A stretch of DNA of 64,000 nt, taken from JADLGL01 sp963667605. Its GTDB lineage: Bacteria; Pseudomonadota; Alphaproteobacteria; Rhizobiales; Kaistiaceae. Position 1 is the stretch's first letter. Each line of letters begins with the position of its first letter. Below, in pieces: positions 26,085 through 35,115 of the stretch. A program made the translations under genes and the position numbers. Below the pieces are notes generated by a model. It was not told the origin of the DNA, made no database searches, and saw only the letters and a program-made list of their open reading frames with translations. The stretch lies in assembly GCA_963667605.2 (NCBI GenBank), contig CAXXUZ010000002.1, positions 372,001 through 436,000 on the forward strand, given 5' to 3'.

Positions 26085-26666
26085 TCAGCCGGCCAGTTTC
26101 TTAGTGATCGTGGCAAAGTGCCGGCCCTGAAACCGCACCATTTCCCGCTCCATCGCGGAGGGGCGCTGGTCGGGGCCGTCGTCTCCGGTGATGTACGCCG
26201 CGCCGTAGGGCGAACCGCCACGCACCTCGGAAACGTCCGAAAGCTGCGGGCAGGAATAGGGAAGGCCGATGCAAATAAGTCCCTGATGCATCAGAGAAGT
26301 GTAGGCGCTGATCAAGGCGTTCTCTGCACCGCCGCCGGTTTTGGTGCCGGTAATACAAGTCACAGTTTTGCCGATCAGGGCGCCGCTGCCCCAGTGCACG
26401 CCGGTCTGATCCCAGAAATGACGCATAGGTCCCGCCATCATGCCAAATCGAGTCGCAAATCCGAGCATGAAGCCGTCATAATCGGGCAGTTCATCCACAG
26501 AGACGACCGGAACGTCGGGGTTGCCTTGGTCGTCGTCGAGGATGCCGCCCACTCGCTTGATCGTTACGTCAACGCCATCAACACCCAGAATGCCTTCCGC
26601 GCCAGCACGAATGAACTTCTCCATGTGGCCGTACGTGCTGTAATAAAGCGCGAGCGTTTTGGTCAT
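26085..26666 (-). CDS. wrbA: NAD(P)H:quinone oxidoreductase WrbA (flavodoxin-like)
   Basis: 193 residues, intact. An FMN-dependent two-electron quinone reductase that limits redox cycling; acts in the cytoplasm as a tetramer. The FMN phosphate loop YYSTYGHMEKF (9-19), LGFATRFGMMAGPMRHFWDQTG and GGGAENALISAYTSLMHQG are typical WrbA segments, and the length matches the family. It is a single gene, flanked on both sides by the R1 and R2 repeats. Confidence 0.93.
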   Translation of the reverse strand: MTKTLALYYSTYGHMEKFIRAGAEGILGVDGVDVTIKRVGGILDDDQGNPDVPVVSVDELPDYDGFMLGFATRFGMMAGPMRHFWDQTGVHWGSGALIGKTVTCITGTKTGGGAENALISAYTSLMHQGLICIGLPYSCPQLSDVSEVRGGSPYGAAYITGDDGPDQRPSAMEREMVRFQGRHFATITKKLAG

Positions 26667-26847
26667 GAACTGTCCCCCTGAGAGATCTTGCCGGCGACCC
26701 TGCCCAGTGCAGGCGGCGTGGTTTGCTCGGGGGAAGCGGCCCGCTTGTCAACGACGATGAGTGAGTGCAAACGCAACTTCACGTGAATGGAGGTTGCCCG
26801 GCCGAATGCTCCCGAACGGATCGGGCAGCGCCAGTGGCCTGTGTGTC

Positions 26848-27014
26848 GATGTAAACACGCAGTAACCGAGCGCCGTTGAAAGGCCCACTTCGGCCCGCAC
26901 TCACGCCCCGTTTCTGAGCCTTCCATCGACGCAGAAACCGCCCTCTTCCAGCATTTTTGTGTTGTCCGGCGATTTGGAGCCGGCGCCGGGATTCCGACCC
27001 CTAGGACCGATCCT
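26848..27014 (-). repeat. Diverged repeat R2 with a conserved hairpin
   Basis: Counterpart of R1. The stem is GTTTCTG / CAGAAAC (26910-26938), the same 29-base span as in R1, with one C-G pair changed to T-A on both sides, so base pairing is kept. Confidence 0.6.
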
Positions 27015-27035
27015 GGGCCACACGCCGCCAGGACG

Positions 27036-27338
27036 TCAGACCGCGTTGCCGCTGGCGATGAGCACCTTGGCTATCGTTATCCGCTCCATTTCGGGCAGTG
27101 TGTTGGGCATGGGCATTCGGGCTTTGGCGTACGATTGACGCGCGCGAACCGCGTGGCCCTGAGCTCTATCTGTATGGCCGCGTACCCACGCGGCTTCGAT
27201 GCTGTCATCGTCTCTAATGGCATCATGTGCCTCATCCCACTCCCCTTTGGTTGAATGCCATAATGCTCGGAGCGCTGGGCTCAGGTGAGCCGGCGGTGTC
27301 GCCGCTTCGACCGAACGCAGGAAATTGTCCAATGTCAT
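27036..27338 (-). CDS. Small helical protein of unknown function, 100 aa
   Basis: The sequence contains LSPALRALWHSTKGEWDEAH, DDDSIEAAWVRGHTDRAQG and RARQSYAKARMP, the pattern of short tetratricopeptide-like proteins that are common in alphaproteobacteria and annotated as hypothetical. It lies downstream of the pqqA terminator and reads in the same direction, so it needs its own promoter. Role unknown. Confidence 0.65.
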   Translation of the reverse strand: MTLDNFLRSVEAATPPAHLSPALRALWHSTKGEWDEAHDAIRDDDSIEAAWVRGHTDRAQGHAVRARQSYAKARMPMPNTLPEMERITIAKVLIASGNAV

Positions 27339-27383
27339 CAGACAGTCCGCCCCCTTTCGACTCCGACCGCGAACAATTCCGTA

Positions 27384-27409
27384 GAAAAAGGGACGGCAAT
27401 GCCGTCCCT
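27384..27409 (-). terminator. Rho-independent terminator after pqqA
   Basis: Perfect hairpin GGGACGGC-ATT-GCCGTCCC followed on the minus strand by TTTTTC, 24 bases beyond the pqqA stop. Confidence 0.85.
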
Positions 27410-27432
27410 TTCATCAATCGTATTTGAATGGA

Positions 27433-27513
27433 CTACTTGCGGGTGGCGCAGGCGTACATGTTGATTTCCATGCCGACGCAGACTTCGGCGATCTTCGGGG
27501 TTTTCCAGGACAT
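27433..27513 (-). CDS. pqqA: Orphan PqqA, precursor peptide of pyrroloquinoline quinone
   Basis: 26 residues: MSWKTPKIAEVCVGMEINMY then ACATRK. PqqA supplies the glutamate and tyrosine that PqqE cross-links to build PQQ; here Glu16 and Tyr20 keep the required E-x-x-x-Y spacing within the conserved GMEINMYACA core. The ATG is preceded by TTGGAG at normal distance; a longer in-frame start at 27615 adds 34 unconserved residues and is rejected. A strong terminator follows and no pqqB-E lies in the window, so it is an orphan or extra copy whose product must be processed by enzymes encoded elsewhere. Confidence 0.93.
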   Translation of the reverse strand: MSWKTPKIAEVCVGMEINMYACATRK

Positions 27514-27515
27514 GT

Positions 27516-28100
27516 TAGACTCCAAATTGGTACGGCCGTGTCGCCGCGATGACGGCATCAATGCCGCAAGCCCTACGTAGCGTCGCATTTGACGCACGAA
27601 ATCTATTCCTTCCATAGGAAATCCCTATGCGGATCACCAAAACGACCAATTCTGGGCAAAAGCGATCGGTAGGCCGGCAAGCGAATCGCAAAAACGTGTG
27701 TGAAAGATGTTGTCAGGTGAGGACTCGCCGGGCGGCGTGGCAGTTGACCCCGCCCATCGCTTTTCTTGCTGTAACCACGAAGTGCCCGAGCCCGCTCAAA
27801 AAGCCCTTTCCACCGCTCGCGGCGGCCGGTGCGCTATGCCAACCAGCCGCCGCCTCAGCTCCTGGCCTCATTGTCTCCCTCAAGCGCGACAAGCCGCATC
27901 GGGTACGCGTAAGCTCCGCAAGCTCTTGGTCGCGGGCGGTTCACCACACCGTCGGCGAACCGAAGCTTACTTGATCCTTGCGGCTGTTGAACCCCCACCC
28001 GTGAACGCCAGCCGGCCAGACGCGATTTGTGGCGGCAGCCGTTGCGCAACTGTGGCGAGTTTGCCAATGTGCGGTCCTCGATGAGCAGCGATCTGTCCCA
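27516..28100. other. 585-base stretch upstream of pqqA, no gene recognised
   Basis: Frames on both strands here are Arg/Pro/Ala-rich shadows without ribosome-binding sites or motifs. It should contain the divergent promoters for pqqA and for the gene at 28101, but I cannot place them with confidence. Confidence 0.4.
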
Positions 28101-28307
28101 ATGTCCTTCTTGCTTGCCCGCATTGTTCGCTTCGCCGCCCAACGCATCGCATTTGATCCGAAGGCGAGGAGCGCTGTTGTGAAGGCAGCTCGTGGAGCAG
28201 CTGATGGAGCCAAGTCGATCATTACAGGCGAGAATCCGGCGCGCGCCGCTGGTCAGTCCCTCCGACGCCTGAGAAAGAAGCTGAAGCCTGGCTCCGCTGA
28301 TGACTGA
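28101..28307 (+). CDS. Small basic protein of unknown function, 68 aa
   Basis: Starts MSFLLARIVRFAAQRIAFDP at 28101 and ends KKLKPGSADD. An amphipathic N-terminal helix is followed by Ala/Lys/Arg-rich helices (KARSAVVKAARGAADGAKSI). Proteins of this style are frequent in alphaproteobacteria without assigned function. An in-frame upstream extension is unlikely. Confidence 0.55.
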   Translation: MSFLLARIVRFAAQRIAFDPKARSAVVKAARGAADGAKSIITGENPARAAGQSLRRLRKKLKPGSADD

Positions 28308-28399
28308 GGAGCAACAGTGTCGCCGCCATATGGGTGTCGCCTCGGGACGTGCGGCATTGTATTTCGCTGGATCCAGGGCGACGTTTCAATGGCCAAGGG

Positions 28400-28531
28400 G
28401 GCTTAACTCGCGCAGCCGATTTGATGCCCGCTGCGCGGTCGGTTTCACTGCATTTAATACTCGGCGATCGAGATCGCTGGTTAACCGGGGCCGCCGAGGC
28501 GGGGGTTCTGCTGCTCGACCCTGCGCCATGA
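28400..28531 (+). pseudogene. Fragment of a second PHB-depolymerase-like esterase
   Basis: Reads ARSVSLHLILGDRDRWLTGA and EAGVLLLD, which parallels QRSVPLFLMLGDRDDRVTGP and EALPLD of the esterase at 6387-7181, including the acid-loop GDRD. Only about 40 codons survive; no start, nucleophile or histidine. Confidence 0.45.
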
Positions 28532-28548
28532 AAGGGACGTAACCGGAG

Positions 28549-28740
28549 GTGGAAGACATTCCCTGGGCACTGATCATCCCGATCGCGTTGATCCAAATCG
28601 CACTCGCTGTCGTCGCCCTTCCTGATCTGGTGCGCCGGCGCGAGACCAACGGACCGAAATGGGCCTGGGTATTGGCAATCGTCTTATTCGGTTTGATCGG
28701 TCCGGTGCTCTATCTCACCATGGGCCGAAAAGAAGACTGA
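28549..28740 (+). CDS. PLDc_N-domain small membrane protein (ABC accessory)
   Basis: 63 residues, GTG start. Two hydrophobic helices (LIIPIALIQIALAVVALPDL and WAWVLAIVLFGLIGPVLYL) with the family ending GPVLYLTMGRKE. PLDc_N proteins are often encoded just before an ABC ATPase of exporter or bacitracin-type systems; here the ATPase starts one base after the stop. Likely an accessory or anchoring subunit. Confidence 0.75.
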   Translation: MEDIPWALIIPIALIQIALAVVALPDLVRRRETNGPKWAWVLAIVLFGLIGPVLYLTMGRKED

Positions 28741-28741
28741 A

Positions 28742-29272
28742 ATGGCCCTTGTTGAGGTTGCAAACCTCACAAAATCATTCGGCAGCGTCGCCGCGGTTAG
28801 CAACATCTCCTTCACGATCACCCAGGGGCGCTGCACCGCGCTGCTCGGTCCGAACGGCGCTGGAAAAACCACCACCTTGAATATCCTTGCCGGGCTACTT
28901 CGATCGAGCGCCGGCGAGGTCGCTTTTGAGGGAATTCCGTTTGGCTCAGACCATCGCGGCATCATTGGCTATCTACCGCAGCAGGTGGCGTTTCCGGGTT
29001 GGATGACCGGTTTTGAGTATCTGCGAATGGTAGGAGAGCTATTCGGGCTGTCAGGCATCAAGGCGAGAAAGCGAGCGCTTGACCTTCTCGCCACACTTGG
29101 GCTGGAGGAAGCTGGCGGTCGACGGATCGGTGGTTACTCTGGTGGAATGAATCAGCGCCTTGGTCTGGCTCAGGCGATGGTTCGCCACCCGCGACTTCTC
29201 ATTTTGGATGAACCGGTCAGTGGTCTTGACCCGGTCGGAAGGCGTGACCTGCTTGAGCTTCTCAAGAACTTA
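28742..29272 (+). pseudogene. ABC exporter ATPase, truncated by IS1380
   Basis: ABC ATPase of the drug/antibiotic exporter type with Walker A GPNGAGKTTT, Q-loop YLPQQ, signature YSGGMNQRLG, Walker B LLILDEP and the D-loop GLDPVGRRDLLELL. The H-loop and C-terminal part are lost where IS1380 copy B begins at 29273. No matching continuation or permease occurs on the other side, so the transporter is dead here. Confidence 0.85.
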
Positions 29273-30915
29273 GCCGACATTCCCCAGATGACATCCAAAT
29301 TCGCGGAAATCGTACCACGGCCCCATCTCCAAGGGAACTCTGTTCCCATTGCAGCCATCCGATGACATGATTTTGGTAATCGGCCAGCGCGTGGAAGGCC
29401 ATTTGGTCGTTTCTCTTGCCATCCAGACACACCTCTCGTGTCGCAATCTCCTTGCCGTCGATTCCCTCGGCCTACGCCGGAGCGGGTCTTCGTCGTAGAT
29501 CATCAATCAGGCTCAAGATTTTCTGGAACAAGCTTCTTGGGACTGCAACCTCGGCCAATTGAAATGTGACGTACCGGCCATGGCTGACAACTTTCGCACC
29601 GATCTTGACCAGCTTCTCCCTCAGCGTCGTCAGCGACCATTGCTCCACGGTATCGGGCAACGCCAGGGTACGCATGAAGTTGCCGAGGTTATAGGCGAGT
29701 GCATGCAGCTGGAGCCGGACGGCATTGTTGCGTAACGAACGGCATGACAGCCGCGTCCACTTGATGGCGTTCTTGCCTTCCTTGATCCATTGCTCGGCAG
29801 TGCCGCGCTGATTGTAGAACGCAACAACCCGCTCGGCAGGACGGCTCAGGTTGGTGACGATGAAGCCGACGCGGGGATACAGTTCCCCTGAGTGCCACTC
29901 CACCTTGGCGACGACCCGGCGGGGCTCCGTCCAGCTACCGGCCCGATAGCTGAAGTTCGCGTAATACCGACGAACTTCCTTCGGCGGCCGACCGACGGGG
30001 CGCTTGAGCAGGTGCGCGATGCTGTCGTGCAGCACCTTGTTGGCCGGAAGCCGGATGGCGTACTTGAAGCCTTCCGCTTCCAGAAACTCATAAACCTCGG
30101 GCGAGGCGAAGGCGGCGTCACCACGGAAATAACGCCGGAGTGTCTTGTTCCGGTATCGAGCGACCACCGGGTCCAACACATCGCGCCATTCATGGGCGCT
30201 GTGCACGTTGCCCGGACGCAGGGCGCAACGCTCCAGATCGCCGAACTGGTTGAACACGAACAGCGGGTGATAGCACGTGCAGCCGAAGTGACCGTTGTAG
30301 GCCGTGCCCTCCTGGTCACCGTAGGTCGGGCTGACGGAGCTGTCCATGTCGAGCACGATAATCTTCGGCGGCTTGCGCTCGTTAACCTGGTCGATCCAGA
30401 TGCCCAAAAGGTCAGCGAGCGCGGCGAGGTTGTCATTGGTGGCGAGTAACTCCGTCTCGAACCGGCCCATCTGGCTGGTCGATGCGCCGCCGCGCTCGAC
30501 AGCCCTGCCGCCGACGATCCACCGCATCGCAGGATCGCGCCCCAGCCGGTCGGCGTCGTTCACGTCCTCGTACCCGGCGAGACGACCATAGACGGATTGG
30601 CGAAGGAGACCGATGATGCCGTGCCAACCGTTCTTGCCGGTCCGGCTGTCAGCAATAACGTCACCGGCCAGCGTGGTCAGGCCGAGGGCTTCGTCCAGTT
30701 CACGATAGGCGAGCAGACCAGCGTCTGACGTGATCCGCGAACCGTGGAACTCGAACTTCAGTCTTCGGTCGAAAAACGCCCGCAGCAGCCCCCGATCCGA
30801 CTCACCCTCCAGGTTCCGCATTCGACCCACTCTCCGTCTGATCTAATCCACTGATTCTTACACAGGAATCAGACGGAAACCGCATCAGATGGATCGGTCA
30901 CTTGGGGAATGCGGG
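29273..30915 (-). mobile_element. IS1380-family element, copy B (1643 bp)
   Basis: Same ends as copy A. CTTA is present on both sides (29269-29272 and 30916-30919), a possible four-base target duplication; the right-hand CTTA belongs to IS3 copy D. Confidence 0.9.
29472..30830 (-). CDS. IS1380-family transposase, copy B
   Basis: 452 residues, identical in sequence to copy A; all DDE motifs intact. Confidence 0.92.
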   Translation of the reverse strand: MGRMRNLEGESDRGLLRAFFDRRLKFEFHGSRITSDAGLLAYRELDEALGLTTLAGDVIADSRTGKNGWHGIIGLLRQSVYGRLAGYEDVNDADRLGRDPAMRWIVGGRAVERGGASTSQMGRFETELLATNDNLAALADLLGIWIDQVNERKPPKIIVLDMDSSVSPTYGDQEGTAYNGHFGCTCYHPLFVFNQFGDLERCALRPGNVHSAHEWRDVLDPVVARYRNKTLRRYFRGDAAFASPEVYEFLEAEGFKYAIRLPANKVLHDSIAHLLKRPVGRPPKEVRRYYANFSYRAGSWTEPRRVVAKVEWHSGELYPRVGFIVTNLSRPAERVVAFYNQRGTAEQWIKEGKNAIKWTRLSCRSLRNNAVRLQLHALAYNLGNFMRTLALPDTVEQWSLTTLREKLVKIGAKVVSHGRYVTFQLAEVAVPRSLFQKILSLIDDLRRRPAPA

Positions 30916-32368
30916 CTTAACCCACGAGGGATTGAAGATGAGACGGAACACCAATCACCAGAAAGCATCGGCCGAGCCAGGTCGTGAAGGACATCCGGCG
31001 GGCGACTCGTCGGCAGTTCGGCGCCGAAGAGAAGATCCGGATCGTTCTGGAGGGCCTGCGCGGCGAGGACAGTTCGCTGAGCTGTGTCGCCGTGAGGGGA
31101 TCAACCAGAACCTCTATTACCGCTGGTCGAAGGACTTCCTGGAGGCCGGGAAGAAGCGCCTGGCGGGTGACACTGCCCGTGAGGCTACCTCCGATGAGGT
31201 CCGGCATCTTCGCAGTGAGGCACTGGCACTCAAGGAGGCCGTTGCTGACCTGACGCTGGACAACCGTCTACTCAAAAAAAGCATGATCGCGGATGGGGGA
31301 GAGGAGGCATGAGGTATCCACTATCGGAGAAGCTGGAGATCATCCGGCTGGTTGAGCGATCCCATCTGCCGGCCAAGCGCACGCTGGCGCAGTTGGGCAT
31401 TCCCCGCACCTCGTTTTATCGCTGGTACGACCGCTATCTGACCGGCGGACCGGAGGCCCTGGAGGACCGCCGCTCGCGGCCTGGCCAAGTCTGGAACCGT
31501 ATCCCCGATGAGGTGAGAGACCGGATCGTACAGCTGGCGCTGGACGAGACGGATCTGTCGCCGCGGGAACTGGCTGTCCGGTTCACAGACACAGAGGGCT
31601 ACTTTGTATCGGAATCCTCGGTTTATCGACTGCTCAAGGCCCATGATCTGATCACCAGCCCGGCCTTTATCGTCCTCAAGGCGTCCGACGATGTTCCAGG
31701 ACAAGACCACGGCGCCAAACCAGCTCTGGCAGACCGACTTCACTTACCTCAAGGTCATTGATTGGGGCTGGTTCTACCTCTCCACCGTGCTCGACGACTT
31801 CTCGCGCACCATTATCGCGTGGAAGCTCTGCACCACGATGAAGGCCGAGGACGTCACCGATACGCTGGAACTGGCGCTCAAGGCGTCAGGTCGCGATCGG
31901 GCAACGGTCATTCACAAGCCACGGCTCCTGTTCTGACAACGGCTCCAGCTACATCGCCGACGATCTGGCCAAATGCTCGACGACCGCGATATGGAGCACA
32001 TTCGCGGCGCTCCCTATCATCCGCAAACCCAGGGCAAGATCGAGCGTTGGCATCAAACCCTGAAGAACCGCATCCTTTTGGAAAATTACTATCTGCCTGG
32101 CGACTTGGAGACACAGGTCCGTCGAGGCCTTCGTCGGCCACTACAATTATCACCGCTACCACGAGAGCCTGGGCAACCCCACGCCGGCCGATGTCTACTT
32201 CGGGCGCGGCCAGACCATCCTGTTGAAAAGAGAAAAGATCAAACAAAAGCGCTACAAACCCGGCGCTTGCAATACCGCAAAACCGCCGCATAAAATGACC
32301 AACCAGATGGGCCGAATCCCTCTCTTAAATCAGGCCGCTCATCGGTTCCAAATTACCTGACGACGGAC
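30916..32368 (+). mobile_element. IS3-family element, copy D (5'-truncated, degenerate)
   Basis: Starts at CTTAACCCACGAGGG, about 66 bases inside a full element, directly after IS1380 copy B. The right end reads CGACGGAC without the final A. The body is otherwise full length but carries many small indels. Confidence 0.85.
30938..32293 (+). pseudogene. IS3 orfA/orfB of copy D, multiple frameshifts
   Basis: Compared with the intact copies: GAGCCAGGTCG for GAGAAGGTCG (30976), AGTTCGCTG for AGTATCGCTG (31070), CGACGATGTTCC for CGACGAGTTCC (31690), CTGTTCTGAC for CTGTCTGAC (31930), AAATGCTCG for AAATGGCTCG (31973), an altered ACAGGTCCGTCGAGG (32115) and AAGCGCTAC for AAGACGCTAC (32248). Indels are scattered over both genes while substitutions are few. 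Confidence 0.85.
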
Positions 32369-32371
32369 GTA

Positions 32372-32705
32372 TTGAACACAGCGACGATATTACCGAGCAG
32401 AATATTGTCTGGTGCCGAAACGTTGACGAGGAAGATTATGCAGAACCCAGATCTACCCTGGGTAATGAATCGAGTCTCAGCGCCAAACGATGACAAGGCG
32501 CCCGCCTTGGGCTTTCCGTACCTTTGGCGGCGCCGACGTCACACCGCACCGAACGAAGGCCGACCATTCTACATGACGGCCGGAGTCTCGGCGCTCTCGA
32601 CAATCAGATGTCGCTAGCAAAGTTGGCGGCTCGGAATTGCGCGCTGTTTATGTGGGCAGTCGAATCTTGACCAAGCGATCGAATTCGGCCGGGCTTGGGG
32701 CTTCA
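32372..32705 (+). pseudogene. MT-A70-family adenine methyltransferase remnant
   Basis: Fragments in changing frames follow the MT-A70 order. DLPWVMNRVSAPNDDKA stands where DPPW and the following loop are expected, then LGALDNQMSLAKLAARNCAL, FMWAVES and, after a shift near 32670, LDQAIEFGRAWGF. The Pro to Leu change in DPPW and the shifts make it inactive. It is cut at the 3' side by IS1380 copy C. MT-A70 methyltransferases typically come from phages and mobile elements. Confidence 0.55.
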
Positions 32706-34348
32706 ACCGACATTCCCCAGATGACATCCAAATTCGCGGAAATCGTACCACGGCCCCATCTCCAAGGGAACTCTGTTCCCATTGCAGCCATCCGATGACA
32801 TGATTTTGGTAATCGGCCAGCGCGTGGAAGGCCATTTGGTCGTTTCTCTTGCCATCCAGACACACCTCTCGTGTCGCAATCTCCTTGCCGTCGATTCCCT
32901 CGGCCTACGCCGGAGCGGGTCTTCGTCGTAGATCATCAATCAGGCTCAAGATTTTCTGGAACAAGCTTCTTGGGACTGCAACCTCGGCCAATTGAAATGT
33001 GACGTACCGGCCATGGCTGACAACTTTCGCACCGATCTTGACCAGCTTCTCCCTCAGCGTCGTCAGCGACCATTGCTCCACGGTATCGGGCAACGCCAGG
33101 GTACGCATGAAGTTGCCGAGGTTATAGGCGAGTGCATGCAGCTGGAGCCGGACGGCATTGTTGCGTAACGAACGGCATGACAGCCGCGTCCACTTGATGG
33201 CGTTCTTGCCTTCCTTGATCCATTGCTCGGCAGTGCCGCGCTGATTGTAGAACGCAACAACCCGCTCGGCAGGACGGCTCAGGTTGGTGACGATGAAGCC
33301 GACGCGGGGATACAGTTCCCCTGAGTGCCACTCCACCTTGGCGACGACCCGGCGGGGCTCCGTCCAGCTACCGGCCCGATAGCTGAAGTTCGCGTAATAC
33401 CGACGAACTTCCTTCGGCGGCCGACCGACGGGGCGCTTGAGCAGGTGCGCGATGCTGTCGTGCAGCACCTTGTTGGCCGGAAGCCGGATGGCGTACTTGA
33501 AGCCTTCCGCTTCCAGAAACTCATAAACCTCGGGCGAGGCGAAGGCGGCGTCACCACGGAAATAACGCCGGAGTGTCTTGTTCCGGTATCGAGCGACCAC
33601 CGGGTCCAACACATCGCGCCATTCATGGGCGCTGTGCACGTTGCCCGGACGCAGGGCGCAACGCTCCAGATCGCCGAACTGGTTGAACACGAACAGCGGG
33701 TGATAGCACGTGCAGCCGAAGTGACCGTTGTAGGCCGTGCCCTCCTGGTCACCGTAGGTCGGGCTGACGGAGCTGTCCATGTCGAGCACGATAATCTTCG
33801 GCGGCTTGCGCTCGTTAACCTGGTCGATCCAGATGCCCAAAAGGTCAGCGAGCGCGGCGAGGTTGTCATTGGTGGCGAGTAACTCCGTCTCGAACCGGCC
33901 CATCTGGCTGGTCGATGCGCCGCCGCGCTCGACAGCCCTGCCGCCGACGATCCACCGCATCGCAGGATCGCGCCCCAGCCGGTCGGCGTCGTTCACGTCC
34001 TCGTACCCGGCGAGACGACCATAGACGGATTGGCGAAGGAGACCGATGATGCCGTGCCAACCGTTCTTGCCGGTCCGGCTGTCAGCAATAACGTCACCGG
34101 CCAGCGTGGTCAGGCCGAGGGCTTCGTCCAGTTCACGATAGGCGAGCAGACCAGCGTCTGACGTGATCCGCGAACCGTGGAACTCGAACTTCAGTCTTCG
34201 GTCGAAAAACGCCCGCAGCAGCCCCCGATCCGACTCACCCTCCAGGTTCCGCATTCGACCCACTCTCCGTCTGATCTAATCCACTGATTCTTATACAGGA
34301 ATCAGACGGAAACCGCATCAGATGGATCGGTCACTTGGGGAATGCGGG
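32706..34348 (-). mobile_element. IS1380-family element, copy C (1643 bp)
   Basis: Same ends and length as the other copies; one C-to-T difference in the leader (TTATACAGG). Flanks TTCA and CTTA do not match. The left flank is the MT-A70 remnant and the right flank is the region upstream of a SEL1 gene. Confidence 0.9.
32905..34263 (-). CDS. IS1380-family transposase, copy C
   Basis: 452 residues, same protein as copies A and B, intact. Confidence 0.92.
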   Translation of the reverse strand: MGRMRNLEGESDRGLLRAFFDRRLKFEFHGSRITSDAGLLAYRELDEALGLTTLAGDVIADSRTGKNGWHGIIGLLRQSVYGRLAGYEDVNDADRLGRDPAMRWIVGGRAVERGGASTSQMGRFETELLATNDNLAALADLLGIWIDQVNERKPPKIIVLDMDSSVSPTYGDQEGTAYNGHFGCTCYHPLFVFNQFGDLERCALRPGNVHSAHEWRDVLDPVVARYRNKTLRRYFRGDAAFASPEVYEFLEAEGFKYAIRLPANKVLHDSIAHLLKRPVGRPPKEVRRYYANFSYRAGSWTEPRRVVAKVEWHSGELYPRVGFIVTNLSRPAERVVAFYNQRGTAEQWIKEGKNAIKWTRLSCRSLRNNAVRLQLHALAYNLGNFMRTLALPDTVEQWSLTTLREKLVKIGAKVVSHGRYVTFQLAEVAVPRSLFQKILSLIDDLRRRPAPA

Positions 34349-34471
34349 CTTAGACGGACAAAGCCGCGTATTTGGCCCGGGAGCGTTTCGGCGGACTTGG
34401 TCTCTTGGAAAACTGGCTCCGCGGGCTATGATTGCGCACGACAACACTTGAAGCCCAAGGTTCGAAGAGCG

Positions 34472-35098
34472 ATGGCGATGAAATTGCGGACGGTGTGGGT
34501 TTTGGTTGCTGCGCTGGCGGCGAGCACCGCTGGTGCGGAAGCGGCCAGTGTGGAAACGCCGACCTTTGCGGCGTGCCGGGATGCTGCGGATGTTCTGATG
34601 GCCGGACGAGGCGTCGAATTCGGCGACCTCGACGCTTCTCACGCCATCGGCCTGTGCGAACTTGCCCTTGTCGACGCGCCCGATGATCCAGCGCTTCTAG
34701 CCTATCTCGGCCGCGCCTTGAGCAAGGCCGGGCGGTTCGACGACGCGCTGTCGGTTATCAGGCGTTCGGCGGAAACAGGTGATCCGCTGGGCCAAGTGCT
34801 TCTCGGCATCAGCTATCGTTACGGCGAGGGCGTTCCACAGAACAACGAGGCGGCCCTGCAGTGGTATCGCCTCTCCGCCAAGCAGGGATACGCTCCTGGA
34901 CAGGCCAATATGGGCGTGATGTACGAGAACGGCAGGGGCGTCGCCCAGGACTTTGCCGTAGCGGCCGAGTGGTATGCCCTCGCCGCCGAGCAGGAGTTGG
35001 CTCGAGCCCTGAATAATTTGGGTTTCCTGTGTCCGGCGTCAGCGCCCCTGGGACAGATTGGGCGGATTGAACAAGAGAGGGTTTCTGGCTCATCTTAA
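34472..35098 (+). pseudogene. Secreted SEL1-repeat protein, C-terminus replaced by IS3
   Basis: Starts MAMKLRTVWVLVAALAAS with a signal peptide ending near AGAEAA. SEL1/TPR-like repeats follow: ALLAYLGRALSKAGRFDDAL, LGISYRYGEGVPQNNEAALQ, WYRLSAKQGYAPGQANMGVM, YENGRGVAQDFAVAAEWYAL. Native coding stops at 35029; the last 22 residues come from the IS3 end. Probably periplasmic scaffolding; the start may also be the ATG two codons later. The frame further upstream is IS1380-derived. Confidence 0.75.
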
Positions 35099-35115
35099 CC
35101 CACGAGGGATTGAAG

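Noticed and set aside
27627..27974. 115-codon plus-strand frame upstream of 28101
   Set aside because: Arg/Pro-rich, no ribosome-binding site, no similarity; likely chance in GC-rich DNA.
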